Below, piece after piece: positions 9,601-18,689 of a stretch of 21,330 bases of DNA. How positions within the stretch are numbered: position 1 is the first letter of the stretch; every line of letters starts with the position of its first letter. Under the pieces are notes generated by a model. It saw only the letters and a program-made list of their open reading frames with translations, was not told the origin of the DNA and did no database searches. The stretch is taken from positions 1-21,330 of the forward strand of contig JAWQRM010000575.1 of the NCBI GenBank assembly GCA_033557675.1, read 5' to 3'. The stretch is from Coptodactyla brooksi. Lineage: Eukaryota > Arthropoda > Insecta > Coleoptera > Scarabaeidae. The position numbers and the translations under genes are program-made.

Positions 9601-12355
9601 TCGACCAACCGCTGCGAGATGTCGTTGCACTGCTCGATAGTCTTCTGCAGGATGTCGTTGTGCCTCTGATGCCTGGCGATAGCGAGCAGCAGGTCCTCGA
9701 TTTTGAACACTATGAACCTGCTGACCGTCACCGTCCTCATCGTGAACAGAGAGGGCACGTTCAGGAGGCACGGAACCAAGTTGATGACGCGGTTCGTCGT
9801 CTCGTTCTCCTGACTGAGAACGTTCCCGAACTGGTCGATGATCTCTATGATACCCAGGTACTTGATGTAGCACTTCCTGAAGTAATCGCCGCTGTAGACG
9901 ATCACCTCGTTCGCCGGCAGGCTCTCCATCCTCATCACGGGGTACATATCGTCAGTCACGTTCGCGAGGAAGTCGCCAAAAAACGTGAACGACTCCCATA
10001 CGTCGGAGGTGATCGCGTCGATCGTGTTGAAGTGGAGCGTCTTAGTGATCCGCGAGAGGTAGTAGAAGTTCGTCCGTAAGTTCACGCCCATGTTCTCGTT
10101 GTACTGCAACCTGAGGTACTCGGCCGTTCTCACCTTGTAGATCTTCGGCAGCCTCATCGCCTCTATCTTCGTGAACACGTCCTGGCAGTACTGCTGCGCG
10201 AACAGCCTGTTCATGTTCGCCATGACCAGCGCCGAGATGATGTAGACGAACTTGATGATGAACAGCACTCGGAACGCGACGTTCACCGCGATGAACAGCT
10301 TCAGGTTCGGATTTAGAAAGTCGGTGTCCCTGTTCGTCGTCTGTAGCGATAACATGAACGTCGTGAACAGCAGGATTCCGCAGTCGAGTTCGGGGTAGGC
10401 GTACCGCATGACGCAGTACACCAAGTAGATCACGTAAAGGTGGAGGAGAGTGTACCTCGTGTAACGCAGGAGTATCACGTTCGCGTTGAACCTCTTCTCC
10501 CAATCCTTGAACATCATCGCCAGCCTCCATATCTTCACCAGCCGATTCAGGCGTAACATGGCCGAGAACTGATCGCTCAAGTCGCGCACGATCACCGAAG
10601 TGAACGTTTCGAGGGGAATGGAGGCCGCGACGTCCGTCCAGAAACTGAACAGTTTCAACCTGTACAGGAAGATCTCGCTCGTCTTCGTGATGAAGCCGTT
10701 CTTGCTCGAAATCGCCGTCGACATCTGGAGGTAGATGTCCAGACAGTAGACGACCGTTATGAGAAATGATGGGAAGAAGCCCGTCCGCCTATCGGTGCCG
10801 CCCTCCAAGAACGCCTTGTAAGGGATCCACAGGCACGCGAAGACCGTCGTGATCGCCACCACGTACTTGTACAGGACGACGACGATCGCATCGGGTTGGA
10901 ACACGTACGGGAACGTCGATTTCGCGAAGACCGAATCCTTCTCCATCTTGTACCTCTCGGCGATCGATAGCATGTCGAGGTATTCGGCCGTGAATATCAT
11001 CGGATCGAAAATCGTATCGTCGATCCTGTGCAGAAGGTACACGTTTTGCAGTCCGTGCCTCCTCGTCGACTCCTCGTCCACCGACATCAGCTTGTGGAGC
11101 GTGTGCTTCAACCAGTGGATCGTGTACATGTCCCGAGTTTCGTCTGCGTCCACGAGCTTCGCCCTAGCGCTATCCGAAAGCCGCTTCAAATTCCTCGCGA
11201 ACCTTACCCTGTCCTCGATCGCCGCCTTCAGGAGCTTCGCTCTCGTCGGCATCTTTTTCATCGCCCTTATGAAGTCCGCGCGCTCAATGACGAGCAGCTC
11301 GCAAAACGTCCTACACTGCACGGTGTTCTTAGACCTGTACGAGAGGAGCAACGACGCCTCGCCGATACAGGTGCCGTGCGTCAAGGATACTATCGGAGAC
11401 TCCGCGTCCTCCTCCGACAGGAGACTGATCGTTCCCGACACGACATAAACCATCTTTCTCTTCATTTCCCCAGCTTTAAAGACGTATTCGCCCGCGACGA
11501 GAAACTGCTGCTTGACGATCTCGGACACCTGCAGCAGCGAGTACATGTCGAAGTTGCGAAAGAGGCGCGAATGCTTGAACGCCAACCACGACACGTCCAG
11601 GCGGATTTCCTTCGTCAGCGCCGGGTGGCACGCCTCGTCGAAGAAGCCCAGATCATCGCTGTACCCGTCGCAGTACTTCCAGATCGTGTCGAAGTACCTG
11701 GCCGTCTCGGTTTGGATGTGGGCGGGCACGTCGTATATCACGTGGACCAGGTGGTACGACTTGTAGATGAATATGTAGATGTACCTCAGCACGTTCGAGA
11801 ATATCACGTTCACGGTCAACTGTACCAACGTCGGCACGGTGAAAACGACGTACGTCGCCGTCAAGAGTATCGTACTTATCAGGTTCCACCATACGCTGTC
11901 GATGGGCACGTCTCCGAACGGCACCAACGCGATATTCGATATTCCCATTGTCACCACGCGCACCGTGTCGTTACAGATGCTCGCCGAATCGGGATCGACG
12001 TTGCAATAGAGGACCGCCGACGACAGACCGACAATCGACACCCCGAATACCAGGACGCAGTACGCGACTATCGGCTTCGTGATCAGTCGCTTGTTGTACC
12101 AGATGAGGAAGTAGATGAGCCTCGCCATCCTCAGCAGGTACTTTAACAGTACCATACAGTAGTACGATTCCTTTTCTTTTGGCAGGTCGGCCGGTATCAG
12201 CGACCAGTACGGCATCGCGCTGATGGCTTCGATTAACAGCACGATGTACGGCCTGTCCGCCAGGCATATCAACGGTTTCTGTATCCTCAGTACCTTCACG
12301 AAGAAGATCGCTATCACATCCACTGCATACAGGTAGTCTATGATCAGCAGGAGCG
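6633..12355 (-). CDS. Coding exon 2: S2 of repeat I through the end of repeat IV
   Basis: An uninterrupted 1,906-codon coding exon ending with TAA at 6635-6633. Its third codon positions are rich in G and C, in contrast with the AT-rich surroundings, and this bias explains the long open frames on the opposite strand, which show no protein-like features. The frame has no stop and no sequence between repeats that looks like an intron, although it carries three and a half channel units. An ATG at 12380 lies just upstream in the same frame (MTGDF), but starting there would discard S1 of repeat I, so I treat it as intronic. The last residues are LETYRGF. Confidence 0.92.
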
Positions 12356-13198
12356 CTGAAATGAGAAAGTCACCCGTCATCAAAAGTTGAAACTAATACA
12401 AGACCTCCCTTCAAGGACGACAAGCTCTGAATTACACAGGGAAAACCTGGGCCCAAAATTAAAATCAACCCAAACAAACTCTTACCCAAAAAGAGAACAA
12501 GATAAATGTTAACCAATTAGTAATGCAGTGATCTGTAATGTGAACAATCGAACTGTCGGCTGAAAATTTAATAACGGTGTGACTAATGTCAACACTGAGT
12601 GAACCTAACCTCTTAGAGAGCGCTGTGAATGGGATAGTATGTTTGCAGGCTAAAATTGAATTGAAGGATAGATAATTGAACGAAAAAAAAAACGCCACCG
12701 CAATTACCAATGCACGAATAACAGTGAAAAATGCGAAAAACTAGAATTATGGAAAAATACCAAGGACAAAGAATTAAACAAGTCTTGTAGGAAATCACGC
12801 CCCCTCTTGACTACCACACAAACAAGGAAAGGGTAAGACAAAACAAGGAAAGGACACCACAAGGACTAATCTTAAGAATAAAACAAAACGTAACGATGTT
12901 GATGATAGAACATCTTATTCCACTGGGACTTACAGTACACTCGAGGCGGGAACCTCCTGCAGGATCTGCTGGCCGCGACGTAAAGGTTGCAGTTTATCTC
13001 CACGATTATACCGATCATGGTGAAGTAGTACCACGTGGGGTCCAACGGGATCGATATCAGCAGCTTCAGCACCTTCGAATGGCCGAAATCGCGCGGCAGC
13101 TGCTTAAGCCTCTGCCAGAAGATGTGCTTGTCATCGGTGGTCAAACCCAGTCTTTGGCGAATGGATTTTAACATTCCGTTCCATCGAAACTTCGCCAT
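6633..13198 (-). CDS. Four-repeat CNG/HCN/KCNH-like channel protein, 1,995 aa, two coding exons (12934-13198 joined to 6633-12355)
   Basis: Predicted membrane protein with four tandem units, each of six hydrophobic helices (S1-S6), a pore loop between S5 and S6, a C-linker and a domain like a cyclic-nucleotide-binding domain. The HCN-type 'hPxS' lead-in to S1 recurs in all four (LDPTW, QPDAI, YPDSN, HPDSF). S4-like helices include LRLNRLVKIWR (repeat II) and LRMNRLIRLS (repeat IV). In known CNG, HCN and KCNH channels one unit is one subunit and four subunits assemble; here one chain carries all four, so it could fold as a pseudo-tetramer in a membrane. That fold and any ion conduction are inference. 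The start ATG at 13198 sits in AAAATGG, and the same frame further upstream has no ATG. The chain ends right after the last ligand-type domain, with no C-terminal tail. Closest related family and substrate ion are unknown to me; the structural class is clear. Confidence 0.9.
6636..7994 (-). other. Channel repeat IV (residues about 1543-1995)
   Basis: Approximate helices: S1 1546-1571, S2 1580-1600, S3 1629-1647, S4 1657-1675, S5 1686-1714, pore loop 1740-1766, S6 1768-1794, C-linker 1795-1879, ligand-type domain 1882-1979. The unit begins HPDSFFIRFW, close in form to the HCN-type segment before S1. S4 is LRMNRLIRLS with R1661, R1664 and R1667 at three-residue spacing. The pore loop reads ALTLSTQYVYSP, so no GYG, GFG or GET filter is present. 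The ligand-type domain has the strand pattern MFFILEGKIEVMDD typical of these folds, but its cassette segment (SFGIVQGIYEDTTYRYSYR) lacks the Glu and Arg-Thr contacts. The protein stops 16 residues after this fold. Confidence 0.8.
8064..9461 (-). other. Channel repeat III (residues about 1054-1519)
   Basis: Approximate helices: S1 1070-1097, S2 1103-1123, S3 1145-1162, S4 1175-1192, S5 1201-1224, pore loop 1262-1284, S6 1291-1319, ligand-type domain 1404-1509. The S4 equivalent (NRLLQLHRYVSFMYMLQ) has only two arginines, R1177 and R1183, so voltage sensing is doubtful. The extracellular S5-to-pore stretch is long and has cysteines (HCECDF, VTCFDD) and an N-glycosylation sequon at NVT. The pore reads ISYVTTAGWQNF, where TTAGW sits at the filter position. 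The ligand-type domain is recognisable by the strand pattern AIILRGNVDVLAPDG, but its cassette position reads IIGNLENTEWLR and lacks the conserved Glu. Confidence 0.78.
9594..10916 (-). other. Channel repeat II (residues about 569-1009)
   Basis: Approximate helices: S1 578-604, S2 615-634, S3 657-676, S4 684-703, S5 723-740, pore loop 747-771, S6 773-803, C-linker 804-869, ligand-type domain 879-1004. S4 is LRLNRLVKIWRL with basic residues at every third position (R690, R693, K696, R699), the regular spacing of a working voltage sensor. The pore loop reads LSLQTTNRDTDF, where a K-channel-like TTGYGD would be expected, so the filter is replaced by polar and charged residues. The ligand-type domain is strongly diverged: where the phosphate-binding cassette should lie the sequence is VPCLLNVPSLF, without a Gly-Glu pair. 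Confidence 0.78.
12356..12933 (-). other. Phase-1 intron, 578 nt, in the S1-S2 loop of repeat I
   Basis: The donor is T|GTAAGT at 12933 and the acceptor is CTCATTTCAG ending at 12356, with a pyrimidine-rich run before the AG. Joining phase-1 ends creates one serine codon (T + CG) and keeps the frame open. Another AG nearer the donor (TATTAG ending about 12379) would leave a frame that stops after a few codons with this donor. The intron is AT-rich and holds the near-repeated string ACAAGGAAAGG (two close copies near 12822-12855) and no recognised gene. Confidence 0.8.
12934..13198 (-). CDS. Coding exon 1: N-terminus and S1 of repeat I
   Basis: This exon encodes residues 1-88 plus one base of codon 89. 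It starts MAKFRWNGML, continues through a basic, probably cytoplasmic N-terminal segment, then a hydrophobic helix around residues 46-72 (KVLKLLISIPLDPTWYYFTM and onward), which fits S1. The large downstream exon begins at S2 and lacks an S1 for its first unit, so this exon supplies the missing helix; that is the main argument for joining them. The exon ends TACT followed by GTAAGT, a near-ideal donor, in phase 1. Reading on past the donor gives a short frame without channel features. A GTG at 13252 could extend the frame upstream, but it is not a normal eukaryotic start. Confidence 0.82.
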
Positions 13199-14049
13199 TT
13201 TGACTTTTAGACTTGAAGTTACAGCGAAGCTATGGTGATGGCGAATAATCACGCCTAAGCCACTACGCGAATTTGTAGTTAAAAATTCCTTTGGGACTCT
13301 GTCTTGAAAAGGTTAAAGTCTTTTGAAGTTCAGGGAATACTTAGGCTATGAACTTAACTACACTCGAGGAAAACTCGTTACCGAACTCTGGAGAAGACCG
13401 TCACTGACTTCCTTCCTTAGGATATTTTCCTCCCAAGCGACCTCTAGCTCCACCCAGATTCCTTACGAAAATTCGAGGGTTAACCTCTAACCAATTATGA
13501 GATCCTCAAGGCGTCACCGAATTAACCGAAACACCCCATATTTTAAAATCCCATAAAGCGTCTCGGGGACTTAACGCATCGTGTGCAGATTTCTTATCTC
13601 CCCGAAAACGCACAAACATAAAAATAATGTATTGCGTCCTGGCAAGCCCACATATGAAGGAACTTAATATTTCATTCTTACATTGTTTCGTCTTAATATG
13701 ATGGTGTTGGGTAGTAGGTTTTTGTAGATTTTGGGCGACTTATGTATGTGTCTGGAACAAAATTGTCATTGTGTTACTCAGTATTGTCATTGTGGTCTGA
13801 GTAATTCGAGTCGGGTCTATTGTATCAGTAGAATCTTGTTTACTGTATCTGTTCTAGAATTTAGAGTGAAGTTTATTTACTGTGGGGTACATAGATTACC
13901 TTCTGCTTCCGTATTTTTAGTTCACCCTTCTGGAGAACAAATCTCAGCTATTAAGTTTGATCTGTGCGGGACAGCTGAAGTAAATCACCCCATTGTAGGT
14001 TATCCCACCAATTCATCTTGTATACCCCCTATTTAAGCTAATTACTTTC
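13199..14049. other. Region upstream of the channel gene; promoter not identified
   Basis: This must include the 5' untranslated region of the minus-strand gene, but I see no convincing TATA box or start site. A plus-strand frame of 101 codons at 13731-14036 has no recognisable domain. Confidence 0.4.
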
Positions 14050-14990
14050 TCCCTTAAAGACGTGGCCCTTACCCTTTTGCAGCGGATACTAATGGGTTCG
14101 ATGCCTTTTGTCTATTTACCGCAAACGACCGCCAGAGTTCGGCGGAAGTCTTCGGAGCCCTTTGAGAAAGAAACGCGTCTAAGCGGCTTACGCGTTTCCG
14201 TAATGTATTCCCTTGAGGTAATTGACAAGTTTGCCGGTCACTTAGGGCCGCCGGACGGTAACTAGGGTTCCTCCGGGATCCGGAGGGACCGACGTGAATT
14301 GAGTCTAAGTATTTATGCCAACAACGAGCCCCTTTCCTTTTGATTGGGTTAATTTTCGGCGACAAGTTTTCGGGGCGCTAAGTCCCCAGAAATTCGGAAC
14401 GCGCGGCTTAATATTCCCTGCCGTTCCCCTGGACCCTTTTTGCCCGCAAGAACTAGCCGTACGGCCGCAGGAACTGTCACGGAAACTCGCGCAGTCATTC
14501 CTTCATTTCTCCTAAACTGGTCAGTTCGATTTAAAACCGCTCGTCCGGCGAAAGAGCCAGTCATCTTTTTGCATAAAGGGAGCCGAAGAATAATATCGGA
14601 ATTAGGCGGTCAATAACACCGGACGTTATCGATTTCATCTTTCAGACTCCTGAAGCAGCACCGAAAGAAAAAAAATTGTTATTTTTGCCTTCTAATTGCG
14701 CGAGGCTGCATCGAAAGAAACTCGCCAGCCCTAAACAACCCCCGGGGGTGAAAAGTCGACACATAAAAACCTTCCGTTAGCGACGGAAAACTAGTAAAAC
14801 AAGCGACACGCGTCCCATAAATAATCCTCAGCGATTGTTGTCGCCTAGTTCTTTGATACCAAACCCCATCCCTCGACGCGTGACTGGCACGTGTCCTCGT
14901 GAGTCAGGGCCATAATTAATAGCTAAAATCTTGTCCCCCGCGCTAAGAGGAACCGGAAAAGCACTCACCAGGGGCTTTTTATCGCGGCCG
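14050..14990. other. CpG-rich noncoding block
   Basis: This is a second G+C- and CpG-rich stretch without a credible gene. It contains open but unrecognised frames on both strands (14062-14265, 14315-14515 plus; 14069-14365, 14349-14564 minus). Its composition is like that of 4090-5180. Confidence 0.45.
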
Positions 14991-15104
14991 CGTTCTAATT
15001 TCTGCATGATCGCGCTTAAAGCAAAATATGTACAGCTACTTATAAACTACTTATAAATATTCTTACTAGTTACTTATTGTTTCAAACTTGACCATCTTTT
15101 TAAG

Positions 15105-16453
15105 TACGATCAAGGTAAGAGAAAGTTATATGCGTGTAACAACTACAACGAAACGAGTTGCACAACGGTTCGTTTTAAGTACTAGGCTAAGTATTAGGTT
15201 TTAAGTACTGTATATTAATTAGGAGAAACACACTGGATACTAAACAGACAGCCTGTATATTTAATTAGGCAGAATAAATAATTAATGGACATGATATTTA
15301 AACCATCGTCAAGGTAAGTTATGGTGTAACAACTACAAAGAAACCAGTCGCACAGCAGCTCGTTTCAAGTACTACTAGACACACAGCTTGTATATTAATT
15401 AGGGGAACACACTGGATACCAGATTTTAGTCAAATCTGGTACAATTTTCTTTATTTATCTCGTTTAAAGACATTTTTCTGTACATTTTCTGTCTTTCTGG
15501 CAATCAAAACGCAAGATTATCTGTGAAGTTGATGAAGAAATTATAAAAGCAAATTATCTATCAGATTCTATTATGTTCTATTATGTACTAGTCTAATCTT
15601 AACTTTAAATTAGTAAAACTCAATTAAAAAAAAACTTCAAAATCAGAACCATTCGAATAAGTTTCACCTAAGAACCTTTCTGTGGGATACTATTTTAAAG
15701 AAATATTTTTGAACCACAATATTTTCAGTTTTTCACCATAATTTCACCCACGTTTACAAAATCTATTTTTTAAGTATTAAAGAAACAGCGTATATATTAA
15801 TTAGGTAGAATAATGAAGGGCCATGATATTTAAACCACGATCAAGGTAAGAGAAAGTTATGTACGGTGTAACAACTACAAAGAAACGAGTCGCACAACGG
15901 TTCGTTTTAACTACTAGACAAACAGCCTGTATATTAATTAGGGAAAACGGACTGGATAATAGATTTTATTTAAATCGGCTACAATTTTTTTTAGTTATCT
16001 CGTTTTAAGAATTTTTTTTGTACATTTTTTGTCTTTTTTGCTATCAAATCTATATAATAAGATTATCTATGATATCGATGGAAAAGAAAAGCTGGTTGTT
16101 TAATCTTAACTTCAAATTAATACCTAAAACTCTAATTATAATTAAAAAAAATATATTAATCAAAATCAGAACGATTCGAATAAGCTTCACCTAAGAACAA
16201 GTTTTCGTTATAGAAAAAAGCAAAACTTCTCCCGTGGAATAGTATTTTAAAGGAATATTTTTTGGACGACAATATTTTTAGTTTTTCTCCACAATTTTCA
16301 TCCATATTTACAAAATTTATTTTTTTAAGTACTAAACAGACAGCATGTGTATTAATTACGTAGAATAATGAAAGGACGTGATATTTAAACCACGATCAGG
16401 GTAAAAGAATGTTATGTGCGGTGTAACAACTACAAAGAAACAAGTCGCACAGT
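15105..16453 (+). repeat. Left cluster of a 530-555-bp dispersed repeat (plus orientation)
   Basis: The string GTGTAACAACTACAA occurs four times in one orientation (near 15134, 15324, 15866 and 16421). The landmark GATATTTAAACCA before it is at about 15293, 15825 and 16380, giving monomer periods near 532 and 555 bp; the first copy is shortened by loss of its middle. Each full monomer contains two diverged copies of a subrepeat AAGTACTA.ACAGACAGC followed by TGTATATTAATTAGG. The cluster ends inside a monomer at GTCGCACAGT (16453). Confidence 0.88.
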
Positions 16454-16945
16454 ACATTAAATTTCATAAAATATTAAGAAAAAGCACAAAACAAACTTTA
16501 AAATGACATAATCAGTTTAAGTAATACTTTATTATTATGAAATAACGTTAAAGATCTACGAAACCAGATGACATTCTTAAGGTTCTATTGCAAATGGATA
16601 TTATCTGTACCAGAATTCAAGCTTATTAATTAAAACTGGTTGTATCAGCTGATTTGGGCTCTGGAATTTACACTTATTTAAAATTTGAACAGAAAATTCT
16701 TCTACTCAAGACTTCTACGCTACCTTGTAATGATTTTAAAGCTACACTGATCATCCAAATCATCAACCGGTCTACAAGAGTATAGTCAGCAACAGCCTGC
16801 TCACAACTGTCACTAATTACATTAACCTGCTTTCAGTGCAACATTCTCACAAAATTTAAATTAAAAACTAAATAATAATTGTCTCGGTAAATAAGATTTG
16901 TTGAGAGAATGTTATAGATCCAGTCACTACTTCCAGGCCCACCCA

Positions 16946-16979
16946 CTACAGTGGAGAAGGGGTGAGTTCCTAATGAAAT
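16946..16979 (+). repeat. Short dispersed motif ACAGTGGAGAAGGGGTGAG, copy 2
   Basis: It is related to 18001-18035 on the minus strand (shared ACAGTGGAGAAGGG, then G.GTTC.TAAT.AAAT) and, more loosely, to 426-460 on the plus strand (GCAACAGTGGAGACGGAGTAG). Three copies in one window suggest a dispersed repeat family. Confidence 0.55.
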
Positions 16980-18000
16980 TAAATGTTGGTTTTCTAGGGT
17001 GCCACGATATTTTTACTGGAGAAATACCTCCAAACGGATTGCAACAAGTTGTCCTATTTTTGATTTTAAACCATATATCGAAGACAGCTTCTTTCCTTTA
17101 ATCCAGATAAAAATAGTGAGATAGTTAAAATTACTTGAAACTAAGGAGACGTATATCTTTAGAAGTTTCCCCGTAATATTGTCCTGCGGAGATTGCGTCC
17201 TGTGGGAGAGAGGAAATTTCCGATATTTCCTAAAGCCCTATCAGCAATTTAAGTTAACCGGTTTCCGGTCAACCGGACGGGGGCCCTTTTTATTTATTTC
17301 TCTCGCCCGATATTCCCTATCAGATCGATGTTTCCATTACCTGCGCCCTTTATCTCAAAGACGGATGGCCCTACGGGGCCCCAGAATTAACCCTCCCGCC
17401 GATAAGACTTTATGAACAAACTTTAATCGGTTTCAATTTTACGTTTTGCGCGGCAGTGGCGGCGGCGGCGGCCTTTTCTAGAACATCCGCGAGCCATTTT
17501 CGTCTTCGGTTTCTTCGGCTGCCCCCGCGGGGATGTAACCCAACCGCCGTGACTAACTCCCTGTCAGGGAGAACCCACGTCTAGTCGACTGACACCCCGG
17601 CTATTGGAGGTGAAACTATATAGATATCGCTTGGCTTTGCGGCCCATCAACCGTATCCGTCCGCATTTAATAGAAATATAAATGCTGACGTAAAGAATCC
17701 TCTTAATTTTGTGATGGATTAACTTCCGAAATGCTTTATAGAACTTTCATTCATCCCAAAAACTTGTAAAACTTGTTAATTGGTGTGATTGTAAAGAAAA
17801 CACTTGATTACCAACTAGGGAGTCATGATAGAACAGCAGTAATAGTAAAAGTTAAGAAATAATGTTCCTTCAGGATTAAATTAACAGATTTTATTAATAT
17901 AATATTTATTTATGGTACCTGTGTCACTGTACTATTTGTTGTTTTCAATATATGTCCTTATTTCCTTTGGAAGAAAAACACCCAAGAAAACCATCCTTAG

Positions 18001-18035
18001 ATTTTATTAAGAACGCAACCCTTCTCCACTGTTGC
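18001..18035 (-). repeat. Short dispersed motif GCAACAGTGGAGAAGGG, copy 3
   Basis: This is the minus-strand copy of the motif at 16946-16979, with the downstream GTTCTTAATAAAAT also matching. Confidence 0.55.
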
Positions 18036-18186
18036 GGCTCAGCTTGGAAATTCTGCGGGAGCCCTAACTAGTACGTTCGTCAAACGAAGGCCGCCTAGGG
18101 TGTCACAATCTAATCCAACACATTTGGCTTTGATCACTAATGCATCTTTTATCTCTTTTTAATTGAGTCGTACTAATTTAAAGTAA

Positions 18187-18373
18187 ACTGTGCGACTTCT
18201 TTCTTTGTAGTTGTTACACCGCACATAACCTTCTCTTACCTTCATCGTGATTTAAATATCATATCCCTTCATTATTGTACTTAATTAATATAGACGCTGT
18301 CTGTTTGGTACTTAAAAGAACAGATTGTGTAAACCTAAGTGAAAATTATGGAGAAAACTAAAAATATTGTTGT
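18187..18373 (-). repeat. Right cluster, inner copy of the 540-bp repeat (minus orientation)
   Basis: The reverse complement carries the same landmarks as the left cluster (GTGTAACAACTACAAAGAAA, GATATTTAAA, CAGACAGCGTC) and its inner edge is at the same monomer position, GTCGCACAGT. The match stops at about 18373, where the transposase remnant begins. Confidence 0.88.
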
Positions 18374-18689
18374 TCCCGAAGGAACCCAAAGGACAAAATA
18401 TACAAGAAGGTATTTTATTACATGAATGACATTGCACTCTGCAATGCTCATGGTTTGCATTCCATTATTCACTGAAAAAAGCAATACTTCAGAAGAATTA
18501 CTGTCTAAATTATCGGTGCCTAAATACAATACCCGTGCACCATCTACGGTAGGCGATTCACCATTACGATTACCAGCTAAAAATTGGGAACATTTTGTGA
18601 CTACTAAAAGGTATCATGTGTACGCTAAACATAATGTATGAAGCGAGACAACTTGACAATGTAAGCGATGTAAGGTGGCTCTACCTTGA
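18374..18689 (+). pseudogene. piggyBac-like transposase remnant (C-terminal part), broken
   Basis: The first readable part, YKKVFYYMNDIALCNAH (about 18401-18451), fits the family's WYKKxFFHLLDIAxxNAY segment that follows the catalytic core. A second part, one frame over, includes GDSPLRL (about 18550-18570), like the GDxPLRLxxRHF segment, then KRYHVYAKHNV and QCKRCKVAL (18657-18683), like the family's cysteine-rich C-terminus. In-frame stops at 18473, 18639 and 18654 and a frameshift near 18473-18480 break it, and the N-terminus and catalytic region are absent. Several family cysteines are already changed (RYHVYA where RCHVCA is usual). It therefore cannot be active. It touches the repeat copy at 18187-18373 directly, so either the repeat is derived from a piggyBac element or one inserted beside the other. 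Confidence 0.75.

Larger units (their letters stand above)
11184..13198 (-). other. Channel repeat I (residues about 1-479; spans the intron)
   Basis: Approximate helices: S1 46-72, S2 89-109, S3 124-142, S4 156-174 (LLKYLLRMARLIYF, basic residues K160, R164, R167), S5 183-205, pore loop 216-241, S6 244-277. The pore loop carries ALVPFGDV near 231-238, which resembles the K-channel TVGYGDV signature with the first Gly replaced by Pro. The ligand-type domain lies around 350-474 and has GEASLLLSYR at 420-429: it keeps the Gly-Glu of the phosphate-binding cassette, but the residues aligned with the cyclic-nucleotide-contacting Arg-Thr pair of HCN2 are Ser-Lys. It is the best preserved of the four ligand-type domains. 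Confidence 0.8.
16454..18186. other. Core between the two inverted repeat clusters, no recognised gene
   Basis: It starts and ends AT-rich with a CpG-rich section at about 17180-17640. It holds two inverted copies of a short dispersed motif (about 16946-16979 and 18001-18035). Plus-strand frames at 16898-17101 and 17179-17415 have no motif I recognise. If the clusters are arms of one mobile element, this would be its interior. Confidence 0.45.

Noticed and set aside
12356..12383. Start of the channel protein at the ATG at 12380 (MTGDF...)
   Set aside because: Starting there leaves repeat I without S1, whereas exon 1 supplies S1 and the phase-1 splice sites join it precisely at 12355.
13199..13252. 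N-terminal extension upstream of MAKF
   Set aside because: The frame is open to 13252 but begins at GTG with no ATG; the ATG at 13198 has a good start context.
13731..14036. 101-codon plus-strand frame as a secreted cysteine-rich protein
   Set aside because: Cysteines are clustered at one end, there is no signal peptide and no splice or promoter context supports a gene.
5510..18570. 15-nt match GATTCACCATTACGA at about 5513-5527 and 18553-18567
   Set aside because: The second copy lies in the piggyBac-like coding remnant and flanks do not align, so I take it as chance.
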